Of a stretch of DNA of 64,000 nucleotides, positions 36,841 to 48,133 are shown piece after piece. The notes beneath the pieces are model-generated. The model did no database searches. It saw only the letters and a program-made list of their open reading frames with translations, and was not told the origin of the DNA. Every line of letters begins with the position of its first letter. Position 1 is the stretch's first letter. Position numbers and translations under genes: made by a program. This stretch comes from Dolomedes plantarius (taxonomy: Eukaryota; Arthropoda; Arachnida; Araneae; Dolomedidae): NCBI GenBank assembly GCA_907164885.2, contig OU015497.1:67226077-67290076 (forward strand). The letters are read 5' to 3'.

Positions 36841-36932
36841 ATGATATTTGAAAAGAGAGGAGCGGGAAATTATAGTTAGCAAATATGACTGAGATATACT
36901 GTCGAAATAAAACGCATGCATACGCATGCATA

Positions 36933-36936
<4 letters not shown>

Positions 36937-37000
<64 letters not shown>
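36937..37000. repeat. (TA)n microsatellite
   Basis: A TA tract ending at the foldback element. Confidence 0.97.
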
Positions 37001-37001
<1 letters not shown>

Positions 37002-37747
37002 TGGGTGGTCATAAGGAAACGTTGCCGATATATGGACCTCTAGCTGTCCTTCCGTTCAACCGATCGAGATAAGATTTCAGATATAGTTATTCAGATGTAT
37101 GAGCTCTGGATTCTGAGAACGGCAACACAGTGACGCTCAAAGTTACGGTTATAAGTATAGAAGCTCGAAAGTTTCAAACAGCAACGCCCACAAATTTCCA
37201 CTTTTGCAAAATTTTCAGCGCAAGCGAAAACCCTAAAAAGCGTTAGAACGGTAAGTATATAACAAAACAATGACACGTTATGCACGAACAAAAAACAGCT
37301 CTGCGAATGGCTAACAAAAACACGATCAGTGCTTTTTATCGATTTTCTACGCTGAATATCTGGCGAATGGTGTTCTGTGATTGGTTTCTAGCCTCTGTCA
37401 TATGCAAATTTCCTCAGTGTGCCCCGATCGTGTCTTTGTTGGCCGTTCGAAGAGATGTTTTTTGTGCTTGCATAACACGTCCGTTTTTAATGATACACGT
37501 ACCGTTCCGACACTTATTAGGATTTTCGCATGCAGTGAGCATTTTGCGACAGGAAAACGTAGGCGCTGCTATTTGAAAATTTCGAGTTTATATAACTATA
37601 ACCATAACCGTGAGCGTCACTGTGTTGTCTTTCTCATAATCCCGAGCTCATTACTCTAAATAACTATATCTGATATCTCATCTCGATAGGTTAATCGGAA
37701 CAACCGCTAGAGGTCCATATATCGGCAAAGTTTCTTCATGACCCCCC

Positions 37748-37748
<1 letters not shown>
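37001..37748. mobile_element. Foldback (near-palindromic) element with TA flanks
   Basis: Its two halves are inverted copies of each other. The outer ends are CTGGGTGGTCATAAGGAAAC and, in complement, CGGGGGGTCATGAAGAAAC; both continue with TTGCCGATATATGGACCTC. The similarity runs inward for about 320 bp to CACGATC (left, ~37321) and GATCGTG (right, ~37424), leaving a loop of only about 100 bp. TA dinucleotides border it and (TA)n lies on both sides. No transposase is present. The ends and TA target suggest Tc1/mariner-type mobilisation in trans; the exact family is not known. Confidence 0.75.
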
Positions 37749-37808
<60 letters not shown>

Positions 37809-37811
37809 TAT
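37749..37811. repeat. (TA)n then (TG)n microsatellite
   Basis: A TA tract after the foldback element, followed by TGTGTGTG near 37812. Confidence 0.96.
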
Positions 37812-38669
37812 GTGTGTGTGCGTGCGTGTGCAAGATTACAAAATGCTGATTCCGTAATTAAAGTTTTGTTACCTTAGTGAATTACAAAAGAAAATAATTT
37901 TGCTTCTTACAAGCAAGAAAAAATCCTTTTAAACTTAATGCAAAATATGCGTGCAAAAGAAACATTAAGACAAAAACTGTATACCGAAGTTTCAGTTTTG
38001 AATATCCGCCAATAAAATTTCCGTTTACAATTGTGTTTTTTGCATTTGTGTAATTTTTATTTTTTATTTTGAGTAGACTATTGCAATGAAACGAGATTTC
38101 ATTCATTTGCATTTACACAGGTTTTAGTTCATTCGTATTAGTTTACATTCATCTAAAGTTTGTATTTCTGGAATGCGTTGAGTCTTTTCTTAATTATTCA
38201 ATTGTTGTTTACTTACATTAATCTTACATTTTTCCAAAAAAAAATTGCAAAATTTCGGTAACATTTAAATTTTGTTAAAATTAGAATTTTGATATTAAGG
38301 AAAGTTGAGTTTCGCATTGCTAGAAACAACGTAATTTAAATTGAGTGCTGACTCTCATGTTTTACTTCATTTCATAATTTTAACTTGAATAGAAATGTCG
38401 ATTTTCCTATGGGAACCATTTTAAACCACTGGAACAGAAAATATATCTGAAAATTTGTCAGTTTCAAACTTCAATATTTAATATTTTACAAAATTGAACT
38501 TTGAGACGTTTACAGAAATTTTGCCCTCAGGAATTTTTTTAATAAAATAGAATTTACAGATTTTTTTCCGGGCAGTGATTTTTGTTTTACTGTGCAAAAA
38601 TCTGGCCTAGAAAGAAAATGAAAATATAAGTACAATATTTTCAGATATTAAGGGTTTTCGTACTAAAAG
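37812..38669. other. AT-rich spacer, nothing recognised
   Basis: No gene or element boundary was recognised. Confidence 0.4.
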
Positions 38670-39277
38670 TTATGTTGGACACTGCCTGATCCGTATGCAT
38701 CTCTTTCACGGATGTGTGATCGATGAAAACGAGTTCCAGGTTCTCTCCAAATCAAAATACACCTACTATCACTTTGGAGGCTAAACCTGGACTCATCCGT
38801 AAAGAGAATAGCCTTCCATTGATCACGCGTCCAGTGGATATGTTGACGTGCCCACTGCAAACGCCTATGGCTTGACGTGAGCGGGACGCAAATGGCTGGT
38901 CGTCTCGCAAAAATACCACCTTCGTGAAGCCTTCTACGCACGGTTGACGTTGATACCAACCTTTCGGAGCTTGTAGCGAGGGGGGGGGTTAACTCCGTCT
39001 GAGTTCAGATGGAGTTGCGGTTCTATTCCTTCGTGCGCATAATGACAAATATGGGTCATCGGCACTCATCGCAGCGTATGGCCGTCCTTGGCTGAACCTC
39101 CCGGATGCCGAATCCATGGTTAGAAATTGTTGCCAAAGTCTATGAACCACAGACGGACTCACATTTAGCCATCTGGCCACTTCTGTCTGATCTGGCCACT
39201 TCTGTCTCTTGTCCTGCTTCTAGTCTCCGAATAACTCACCATCGCAGTTCTTAGATCAAATGATGCCTGGAGGTCAT
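38670..39277 (-). pseudogene. Tc1-type transposase, 3'-truncated
   Basis: On the minus strand the frame starts at a Met near 39277 and soon meets stops. It then shows a helix-turn-helix part (VARWLNVSPSVVHRLWQQF), a block ending RRNRTATPSELR, and after a frame break VSTSTVRRRLHEGGIFARRP followed by the first catalytic motif LFTDESRFSLQS. The sequence is lost soon after, at about 38675, before the second Asp and the Glu. A 19-bp tandem duplication (CTGGCCACTTCTGTCT twice, near 39174-39208) shifts the N-terminal frame, and a G run near 38985 shifts it again. It is a dead fragment and no inverted repeats were found. Confidence 0.8.
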
Positions 39278-39685
39278 TGTTACAATATGGCTATGCCAGA
39301 TGTCTAATCTCAGCCTCGCGGCGACAATTGCCGCCTTGCTCTGAAACATGCAATTTTATGTTTCTCGCAAATAACGTATTCCGACTGCAGGGCCAATATT
39401 TTGCATAATGTAGTATTCTTCAGCACATTTTATTCAACAACATATTCAAATTTTAAACAGATTGGCCTAGTTTTGAACGTGTTATCTCTTTTTTGTGAAT
39501 TTTCCTTTATTTTTGATAACTAGTGTATGTTTATAAATTACTTCAATATAAAATAACTATCTCCGGTATTATTTGCTTCGGTTCAATTCCTTTACAGTTT
39601 TGAAGATTTAAATAACACATAGTGATCTTAAAGTAGTAACGGTTTTAAAATCTATACTGTACTTATACTGCAACAAATGCTATTG

Positions 39686-39691
<6 letters not shown>
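39278..39691. other. AT-rich spacer
   Basis: The part next to 39277 may be the former 5' region of the truncated Tc1; nothing else was recognised. Confidence 0.35.

Positions 39692-39767
<76 letters not shown>
39692..39767. repeat. (TA)n microsatellite
   Basis: About 75 bp of TA. Confidence 0.97.
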
Positions 39768-39770
<3 letters not shown>

Positions 39771-39839
39771 GACACATTTTCAATATTATTCGCTAATATA
39801 TCTAGTGTTCTAATTTAGTTTTTTATTCTAAATATATTT

Positions 39840-40240
39840 TTTCCGCCTTAATTTATGTTTACTTTGTGTCAAACAATGTTTTTTACAGTCACTGAGAGTT
39901 AGATTCCAATATGTGTGCCTTTGGCGATTTGTCTGAAATTTTTGTCAAACTATGGCGACAATTTTGCAGACATTTGGCGACGTTTTGAGTGTCTGTGGAA
40001 CCAGTCAGACATCATCTAAATGACTTTGTTTTCGAGTTCATTCATTTGATTTTTACGTTGCAGTTCAGCTGCTCATTGTGAACTCTACTGTAGGTCTGTT
40101 ATAATGCTTGTTTGTCAAATCTGCTGAATTTCGCTTAGTAGTCTTAAGTATTAGTCTGTAATATCTGTATCCTTTTTCTGGCTAAGAAAAAGATAAACTC
40201 GTGCCGTGTTACCTGGATTTGACGTTCATAAATATAGTCA
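39840..40240 (+). repeat. Old LTR-like fragment
   Basis: GCCTTTGGCGATTTGTC, TGGCGACAATTTTG and TGTGAACTCTACTG parallel GTCCCTTTGGCGACATTTTC and TTCTTTGTGAACTGTAC in 46540-46830. The TTTGGCGAC phrase resembles an LTR/primer-site junction. It appears to be a decayed piece of the same retroelement family. Confidence 0.35.
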
Positions 40241-41074
40241 AACAAAACGCTAGAATGATATTTTCTTGAAGCGTGATGTTGGAAATTCTGACTATATAAC
40301 TTCATTAAGGCTGCTTTGAACTATCTGTATTGGATTCGCTCACCTCAATGTTAAACTTTGGAAAAATCTGCCTACTATTTACAGCTACAAATATATTCTG
40401 ATAATTAAATAAAAATTGTATTTTCAGCCAAGCTCAACTTTTCTGCACCTGCATTTTATAAACTTCTTCCACCAAAGAAATTCAAGAGCATTTGAAACAC
40501 ACTATATCTGAACTATCCTTCGAGAAATTTATATTATAAAATATCATTTTCATTTTTTTAATGAAATATACCCGAAGGTGTAAAATTTCTTTCTCTAGTA
40601 CGGAACACAATTTTTACCAAAAAAAAAATCTTTAAATTCAAGTCGGCAAACCTTGAACATATTTTCTCCATATGTTAACATTGAGGTGAGCATATCAAAT
40701 AGGTTAAGTACTTAGCAGCCTTAACGCTTTCATTCATCCCGAAATAATTTAGTTGCAGATAAAGATGAGTTCTGATGTTTTTATCATCAAAGGTGAAGAA
40801 AAATGAAAACATATTCTTAGTTTTATTCAGATGCCTTTGCATTAGCAAAGATATGGTATAGTATTCAAAGCAGATTCATTCAAATGTAATATTTTTAAAA
40901 AGTTTAAAATGTTTCCTACTGGCAAATCTGCAAGAATCGTCATTTAATAATTCCCTTTATTAAAACAAGTACAATGAATATGAATAATGAATATATGAAA
41001 TATATATATATATATATATATATTTCAAAAATATTTTCAAAAATAATACAAAAATAATTTCTCCCCTATTTACC
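40241..41074. other. AT-rich spacer with a short TA tract
   Basis: A (TA)n of about 24 bp lies at 40999-41022. No gene was recognised. Confidence 0.4.
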
Positions 41075-41365
41075 CCTTTAGGTACAGGCCTACCTGACAA
41101 AATCTGGTATTAAAGTTTCGAACTGGCCTTTGAATAGTCCTGATCTGAATCCCATTCAAAAATTGTTGGCATTTAATGGGTACGAAAATTGCTACTAAGA
41201 AGACTGCGAATAAGATTAAACTGCAGGAAAACATTATTAAAGTTTGGTTCCATGAAATTGGCCAGGATTACATTCAGACGTTGATATCTTCTATGCCGGA
41301 CCGCTGCAAGGCTGTCATCGTAGTTCGAGGAGAATTTACGAAATATTTAAGTGATCCTTATGCAT
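41075..41365 (+). pseudogene. Tc1-type transposase C-terminal fragment
   Basis: A plus-strand frame reads QAYLTKSGIKVSNWPLNSPDLNPIQKL, matching the SPDLNPIE block around the final catalytic Glu, but here Glu is changed to Gln. After a frameshift near 41175 the family-like tail MGTKIATKKTANKIKLQENI continues, then a VWF...YIQTLISSMPDRCKAVI stretch typical of the Tc1 C-terminus. The first two thirds of the protein are missing, and a (TA)n tract lies about 50 bp upstream. Confidence 0.75.
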
Positions 41366-41644
41366 ATATATGCGCTTCTAAGTACAGGTTATATGACTGC
41401 AGTTATGTAGAATTTACGTTAACTACAAAATTTTTGTATCAACTACTTTGTCCACGTTTTGTTAAATATTGTTTTTTTCACTATTTTTTGTTTTTCTGGG
41501 TAATTAAGAGTAAATAATGTATTGTTCCAAATAAAACTTGATTAAGATTAATCCTAAAACATTATTTTATCTCAACAATAGGAGTTATACATAAAACATA
41601 CATATGAAACACTTTATTTGCAAACTTTTCCAATTTTCCATATA

Positions 41645-42620
41645 CTCGTATAGTCAATAAGTTCGGGGACTACGCTCCCCCCCATGCCCGGTGTGTGGGG
41701 GAACCGAAATAACGATGTGGTTTGCAAGTCTGGTTATCTGCGTACGCGTGAGACGTCACATGACGCTTTGCACAACTGCTAAGGCGCGCAGCTCATCATT
41801 TGGCTGCAGACTGTCAGCCTATGATGTCGATGTAGCAAAATGTCCTTTTTGGAGCAACGTTCCAACATTGAATTCTGCTACAAATTAGGAAAAAACACTG
41901 CTAAAACGTTACGGTTGCTGCAAAAAGCGTATCGAGACAAATCTATGTGCAGATCGAAAGATTTCAAATGGTACAGCTTTTTTAAAAATGGGAGAGACGC
42001 TGTTGCAGATGATCCGCGAAGTGGGTGGCCAGTGACCAAACAAACGGAGGCGAACATCCAACGGGTAGGGGCAGTAGTTGTTTCGTTGGTTGAAGTTTAT
42101 TGGCGGAAGGTCCAGAAAGGACAATCTGTGCCAAACACAAGTTTAACATCGTCAACAAATGGTATATACATGTTCTTCGTCGTCTCCGGGAGGCATTCCG
42201 TGGTAAACGTCCACACGTTTGGAAATCCAACATGTGGATGTTGTTGTATGACAATTTCCCGGCGTACCGATCCCTGATGGTGCAACAAGTCCTTGATAAA
42301 CACGGCACCACAGTTCTTCCACTTCCCCCGTATTCCCCAGACCTCTCTCCTTACGATTTCTACCTGTTCCTGAAACTGAAAGATCGCATCAAGGGCAAGC
42401 GGTTTGCTAATGCCGAAGAAGTGATGGCAACAGTTACAACCGCTTTACGACAGCTCCCACGCAACGGTTTCCAGGAATGATTACAGAAGCTGTTTCAACG
42501 CTGGCAGACGTGTATACGTGCGGAAGGACATCATTTTTGAAGGTGATTGTGTTCAGAAGACTTTGTAAGTGTATTCGTTGTTGTAGTAAATAAAGTCCCC
42601 GAATTTATTGACTGTACGAG
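41645..42620 (+). mobile_element. Internally deleted mariner element
   Basis: Terminal inverted repeats CTCGTATAGTCAATAAG / (complement) CTCGTACAGTCAATAAA continue to TTCGGGGACT, about 28 bp each, with TA on both outer sides. The 976-bp length is shorter than the usual ~1.3 kb, and the transposase inside lacks its first catalytic block. The right end runs straight into a TA/TG microsatellite and the next mariner. Confidence 0.88.
41840..42480 (+). pseudogene. Mariner transposase, deleted and frameshifted (DD34D type)
   Basis: The N-terminal part (MSFLEQRSNIEFCYKLGK, then YSFFKNGRDAVADDPRSGWP) is the mariner helix-turn-helix region and its conserved DDPRSGRP-like linker. After TEANIQRV the frame passes into unrelated sequence and then changes register near 42145, resuming at FNIVNKWYIHVLRRLREA. 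The second Asp is in YDNFPAY and the third Asp in SPYDFYLF, with 34 residues between them, as in mariner. The TGDETW-type block holding the first Asp has been deleted, so this protein cannot be catalytic. Confidence 0.88.
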
Positions 42621-42680
42621 TATATATATATATATATGTGTGTGTGTGTCTGTGGTATATATATATATATATATATATAT
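42621..42680. repeat. (TA)n(TG)n(TA)n between two mariners
   Basis: A TA tract, a TGTGTGTGTGTC stretch and another TA tract fill the 60 bp between two mariner ends. Confidence 0.95.
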
Positions 42681-43262
42681 AACCTTTGTTCATAAAGTTC
42701 GATAAATGACGTCATAGTGCTCACGGGCGTAAGAGTTTGCAATCGGCGCATACCGTGCCGGACAGGTGAAGACTGATCTGAACCACTTCCTGAGCTGTGG
42801 AACTGCGAGTTAGCTTATCGTGTGGAAACAGTTCGTTGCAGAGTGAAGGTGTTGTGCACTCGGTTGAAATTCGAAATGGATCAGCGAATTAATATGCTGT
42901 TCTGTTTCAAATTTGGAAAATCAGCTTACGACACTCATTAAATGCTGCTAAAAGTTTACGAAGAACGTGCGGTAACGTTGAAAAGCGTGAATGAGTGGTT
43001 TGTCGGCCAGCAATGAGTCAGCCCTGAAGGGCCACAGGTTTTCGGACATTTAGGTCATCCAGCGTAATGCTACGATCCAGGTGAAGGCCATCGACCCAGG
43101 TAAAGACGACTACGCCAGGAGTTTTCAAGACTTGTATAACCGTTCCCAGTTGTACATTACAGCTTATGGGGATTACTTCGAAGGACAGTAACAGCTGTTT
43201 CGTGTAAGACAACAATCCATTGTAACTATAGACACATTCACTGGACTTTCTGGACAAAGGTT
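42681..43262 (+). mobile_element. Second internally deleted mariner
   Basis: The ends are AACCTTTGTTCATAAAGTTC on the left and, in complement, AACCTTTGTCCAGAAAGTCC on the right. Only the two extremes of a transposase remain: an N-terminal block starting MDQRINMLFCFKFGKSAYDTH near 42875 (with an in-frame stop after it) and a C-terminal block LYITAYGDYFEGQ near 43150-43190, which is the usual end of mariner proteins. It differs in its termini from the mariner at 41645, so it is a different family. Confidence 0.8.
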
Positions 43263-43274
43263 GTTTATATAAAC

Positions 43275-44570
43275 GTGTTACCGCTAAAGTGCAGAAATAA
43301 GTTAATGTGCACATTACCTAGCTAATTTGCAGATTAACTGCTTTCGACCGTTAAAGTGCGGAAAATTGTTTCACTTCTCAAATTACCTAGGTAATCTACC
43401 AATTACCTAGATAATCTGCACATTACCTACTAGGCACTCGTTAAAGTGAAAATAAGATCTTTACTGGAACAACAGCAATGTTTCTGTACGTTTCAATTAA
43501 TATAATGTTATTTATATTTTGATATCTAAAGAATCAAGTTAATACAATCAAACAGTCAACAAATTAGTTGATAGAATCAATCATCAATCAATTAAAAAAC
43601 TATAATACAAAGAATCAAACGATTTAAAATATTACAATTAAGTAAATGAATTTGCAAAACGTATGATAAAATTATGCTTACCTATTAGTGCAATCTAATG
43701 ATTGTTGACACTTTGAATTACATAGCAATTGGTTTTTGCGACAAGCACACCTATTTGTTGTTCATTTAGATTTGCAGTCCCATTTTCTGAAACCCTGCTC
43801 AGTACCAAGAGATTGCTGTTTGACGTAAATATATTTCTACAGGGTCATCTTCATACATTAAAAAAATCTCTCTTTGCAAACACTGATTTCAGATCTTGCA
43901 TATAATAGTTCTAAAATACCCATTTTAGTACCAAGTTTATAAAAGCCATCCTCTGTTTTACTAAGAACCTCAGCTAAAATCGAGCGGGCATCAGTTTTTG
44001 ATCTGTCTACTTCGGGTACTTTAATTCTCACAGTAAAACCTTCGTCGACATTTGGATGCTTTGCATTAGAAACTGCTAACATTTACTTTTATTCGCTTTA
44101 CATCTTCAATTATGGAATAATACTTTCATTTTATCATTAAAACACTATTATATTTTGAATCTCCGCTAAAGAGGTTTTCGGAGAATCTTTTCTTCATTTT
44201 ACTCACCAATTCGGTGTTTGCTTACATAGTAGGAGTTAAATTTATTAGCTTTAAAAAAATCACGAATTCGAAAACATAATTAGCTATGACACGCACTGGC
44301 AGCCGTAGCAAATTATGAGGAATAAAAACAACCGGAAAGGACGAGACGCTGGAGAAACCAAACTAAAAGTGGAGGGACACAGAGAAGGAAGAGGTCGGGA
44401 AAGGAAATGAGCGAACCATACTTTTGAACTTTAACGATACGGAAGCCGTTAATGTGCACTTTACCTAGGTAAAATGCGGAAATCTCTTGATTCCGCACTT
44501 TAACGGAGCAAATCAGTTAATCTGGAGATTAGCTAGGTAATGTGCACATTAACAGCTTTCGAGCTTTATA
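43275..44570 (-). mobile_element. Ginger-like element remnant with inverted ends
   Basis: GTTAATGTGCACATTACCTA near 43300 is matched in inverted order near 44550, and the match continues through GCTAAT...GATTAACTG and CCGTTAAAGTGCGGA, giving arms of roughly 120-150 bp. The space between them is AT-rich and carries an integrase-like fragment on the minus strand. Inverted ends around a gypsy-integrase-like gene are what is known for Ginger DNA transposons. The exact termini and any target duplication are unclear. Confidence 0.5.
43858..44082 (-). pseudogene. Ginger/KRBA2-like integrase C-terminal fragment
   Basis: A 74-codon frame contains VRIKVPEVDRSKTDARS and TEDGFYKLGTKMGILELLYAR, a conserved module just after the catalytic core in Ginger-type integrases and their domesticated relatives. 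The catalytic DDE core is absent. I recognise the module by its pattern only. Confidence 0.55.
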
Positions 44571-45764
44571 AACCTATATAATAAAACTATATAATAAAAT
44601 AATTAATATTTTATTATATATGGTAACGTATATAATAAAATATTCATTTTATTTTAATGTTATATTCGGACCATAAGACGCACTCCAGTTTTAAGTCCAT
44701 TATTTTTGTGTAAAAATGTACGTCTTAAAGTCCGCTAAATACAGTAATTTATTTCAATTCGGAAAGCGATATTTACAGACACTCTAGAAATGTCATTTTA
44801 ATAAACACACTCCGGGATAACACATGTAATGATCAAGTTATAACAATTTGTAAATCTATATTTATGGACATTCTATTTGTCTATCAAGTACACACTTCCT
44901 CTTTTCGTCCAAACCTATAACCCTATTACACTTTCTTAACAAATAAATAATTTCAGCTCTGGGTAAATGAATTTTTATTGTCATTTCTTGCCCCACCAAT
45001 ACAATGCTGCACACTTTAGCGTAGCTGTGGCAGCAAATGGAATAAAGCCCCCCCCCCTGAAAAAAGAAAGACATATGGACTCCTTCAAAAATGATTTATA
45101 ATGACAATGTATGTTACAGTTGACTACACTCGAGTCTTCTGGAAGAAACTCCACTGTCTTTCTTCTGTATACAACATATATTTTCTCTACAGTGATAAAA
45201 TAAATCAAAAGGAGGGACAAATTTATCTTGGAGCCAATCAATACTTCAATTCGCCTACCGCTGATGATTCATGTTTCGGGAAATATTGTTACCACGGGAG
45301 CAAATCTTCCCCCTTGGAAGATGAAATGCCTTTGGTATTTCCAAATGAATTATGTGGCATAATATGAGATATGTGAGGCGGAAAAGACAATAAGCAAACC
45401 GTATATAGGAAATATGGTAATATATAGAATAAAGACGCGGAGCTGTAATATGAAAGGTGTCTGGGCATGAAATGGTATTAAGACTCACTAAATTTATATA
45501 TTAATTTTGTTCAGTACTGTGCAATAAAGTGCATATGAGTTCTGAGTTCTGTCGAGAAGAAGTTCGTAAAATATCGCATTTATAAAACTGGGGGGTCGGA
45601 ACTAAAGATATTCTGTTGTATATAGGTGTGGATATTTGTAAACAGTTGTATATAATCTTTGTTGGGGCCTAATTTATACTTATTTTGTGTTAAATAATGT
45701 TTATTTATTATCATCAAGTTTTGTACATGAATATGTGACACTTTGGCTATATTTGCGAAATTTT
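44571..45764. other. AT-rich spacer with one small hairpin
   Basis: Near 44667-44760, CGGACCATAAGACGCAC faces the complement of GTACGTCTTAAAGTCCG, a ~90-bp inverted pair that may be a tiny hAT-like MITE. A C run at 45048-45058 is also present. No gene was recognised. Confidence 0.35.
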
Positions 45765-45766
45765 AA

Positions 45767-46200
45767 CGTAGGATTGCGTTCCTTAATAACGATCCCTCGG
45801 AGAGAAAAAAAATTGTACGACGTCGAGAGTTATAATTTTGGCAGCTCGCCCAATCCAGTTGCAGTAAACAGTTACACAGAAAAGTACCAAAATGTGTCAA
45901 AAAAGAAAAAACAAAATTCAGGTAGTCTCTTTTAACGAAACTACTGTGGGTTATTATGGTAGGATTACTTATCGTTGCTTACCTCTTGTTTAAGCATTTT
46001 GCTACTTTTCTGTTTAACTGTTTACTGCTACTGGGTTTGGCGCGCTGCCAAAATTATAACTCGCGACGCCGGACATTATTTTCTCTCCGCAGGACCGTTA
46101 TTGAGGAACGTAATCCTACGTAAAAAAAGAAAAAAAAGAAAAAAAAGAAGTAAGCAACGATAAGTAATCCTACGGTAGTTCCGTTAGAAGAGACTACCTG
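45767..46200. mobile_element. Interleaved inverted repeats (A-B-A'-B')
   Basis: Arm A (45767-45905; ACGTAGGATTGCGTTCC...TTATAATTTTGGCAGC) is inverted as A' at 45990-46123. Arm B (45919-45983; AGGTAGTCTCTTTTAACG...ACTTATCGTTGCTTAC) is inverted as B' at 46149-46200. Because B lies between A and A' and B' lies outside them, the two pairs are interleaved. The likely cause is one hairpin element partly duplicated in inverted orientation. No coding capacity was found. Confidence 0.7.
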
Positions 46201-46229
46201 AAATATGTTTTTGTTACGAGTTTGGCTTC

Positions 46230-46960
46230 AAATTTTATGATTTCCGGAGAGTCAGATTTCTCTCGGTGACCTGGTCATTGAGTCCTGGAATTTTTCTATT
46301 TCTAGAACTTTCGAGAATGTATCGGCCAAGGGTATATAAATATGCGGAGTTCGACTCCAACACAGATCATTATTTCAGTTCTCAGTTGGAGCTAAGCTGC
46401 TCTGTATGAGCTGCAACGTTTGTGATTGTGTGTGTTTAATTTCTAGAGTTCTTAATATTGTTGTAAATAGCTGTAAATATATTTAGATATTTGTAAATAT
46501 TCTTTATTTCTCATTAACTTATGTCCATTTTGAGATAAATATTGTTTATTTACGTTGGATTTCAATGTGGGTCCCTTTGGCGACATTTTCGAGAACTTTG
46601 GCGAGCTTGACGACAAATTTGGAGTTATTTTGGGTATGTGGAAAATCAATCAGATTTCAACTAGATGGCGTGGTTATCAAGTTTTGGAAAGTATTCATTG
46701 CTAGACTAATCGAGAATGTCGCCAAGGGTATATAAATATGCCGAGTTCGGCTCCTAATGTTTTGGTTCATTGATTTCTCAGTCGGAGCTCGGCTGTTCTT
46801 TGTGAACTGTACAACTATTATCCTGCCTTTGTGAGTATTGTGCTAAATCTGATGAATTTTTGGTGAACTTCGTTGTAGGCTTTCAGTGACTGTTTGTTAT
46901 ATTTATGATCTATTTAAGCATAAAAAGACATAAACTTGCGCAGCTATCATCTGGAGTCGT
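46230..46960 (+). repeat. Two LTR-like segments in tandem
   Basis: GAGAATGTATCGGCCAAGGG-TATATAAATATG near 46313-46345 is repeated as GAGAATGTCGCCAAGGG-TATATAAATATG near 46710-46740; in both, GAGTTCG(A/G)CTCC follows. TATATAAATA is a good TATA box. Between them GTCCCTTTGGCGACATTTTC (near 46572) looks like an LTR end followed by a primer site beginning TGGCGAC. I read this as decayed LTR material with almost no interior left. Confidence 0.45.
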
Positions 46961-47547
46961 CATCTATACATATAAAACAGTTCCATAACTTTCCGTAACT
47001 AACTGACTGACTGACGGATAACGCACAAACTAAACCACTGGACCTAAAGGGTTGAAATTTTGCATTGCGGTTCTTATAGTGTAGGGGTGCACTAAGGAAG
47101 ATTTTCGAAATATTCTTCTTAGTTTTTTTTTTTGCAAATAAAATAATAATCTGAGGGTTATAAAATTTATATCACGAGAAAGATCATAATTCCTTTAAAA
47201 TGAAATCTTTTTCGAATCTTTACCTCCATTTTCTGACTTTTGGTGAATTTTTAAATATTAATTTTAGAATTTAGTTTATTATATGCTGATCACGTGGTTT
47301 CTTTTGTTTTTGTGATACTTTAAATTAATTTTACATCACGTGCATAGCAACGAAATAAATTGAAAAAAGTTTTTTTTTCCTTTCTAAGGCGGCAGACGAT
47401 TGGACAATTTCCCCAAAAATATTAAAATACAGTAAAAGAAATGTTCTTCAAACTGTACTATACTAACTGTATTATATTCTTTAGTATGTTCTATTAGATT
47501 TAATTTGAATATTTTCTACATTATTTGGTCTTTAAAAATATCCATTA

Positions 47548-47550
<3 letters not shown>

Positions 47551-47586
<36 letters not shown>
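47551..47586. repeat. (TA)n, left of the inserted LTR element
   Basis: The TA tract of the Helitron-like copy; it resumes at 51438. Confidence 0.93.
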
Positions 47587-47590
<4 letters not shown>

Positions 47591-48110
47591 ACGTCCAGGA
47601 AACGTGCCCGCGAGAAAAGTTGAGTTTTGCACGTTTCACCAATATTGTGTGATAATTATTATATTTTATCCCACGTGCCGGCATTCATATAAATTACTAT
47701 TTTTCAGTGTGACGTAATGTCATTTGCATGCTTGGTTTTCATTTTATTTTTTTGTTACGTTACAAGTACTGTGTGGCAACTTCGATAGATTTTGCTGAGT
47801 TTTGAGATATACGATGTACTCGGTGAGAAGAGGTTGTAATAGTGCTTTGATGTTCTGATGAATTTATTAAATTTTAAATAAAAAAATGTTTGTTTAAAGT
47901 TTTGATGTTCAATTTGAAAAGAATCTTGTGAAACCGAGTCAACACCCTCACTGCATGTGGAACCCAAAAAGGATATCGCCCCATTAACTTAGGCGGGTGA
48001 TTTTTTACAATATCGACTACTCCATACTCGGAGATTGAAAAAGAAAAACCACTCGGAAAACTTGTGAATATCTGATATTGCGTCCTTGGACCAAGTACGA
48101 TGGTATAACA
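47587..48110 (+). repeat. 5' LTR
   Basis: TGTAACGTCCAGG ... GGTATAACA. A CATATAAATTA TATA-like box lies near 47687, and AATAAA lies near 47876. Confidence 0.92.
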
Positions 48111-48113
48111 TTC

Positions 48114-48133
48114 TGGTGTCAGGAGTGGGGTCC
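48114..48133 (+). promoter_or_regulatory. Primer-binding site, tRNA-Leu-like
   Basis: TGGTGTCAGGAGTGGGGTCC starts three bases after the LTR and resembles primer sites complementary to a tRNA-Leu 3' end. The tRNA identity is an inference. Confidence 0.65.

Noticed and set aside
43018..43314. 98-codon minus-strand frame
   Set aside because: It runs across the C-terminal remnant and right end of the second mariner and into the next element, so it is a chance frame.
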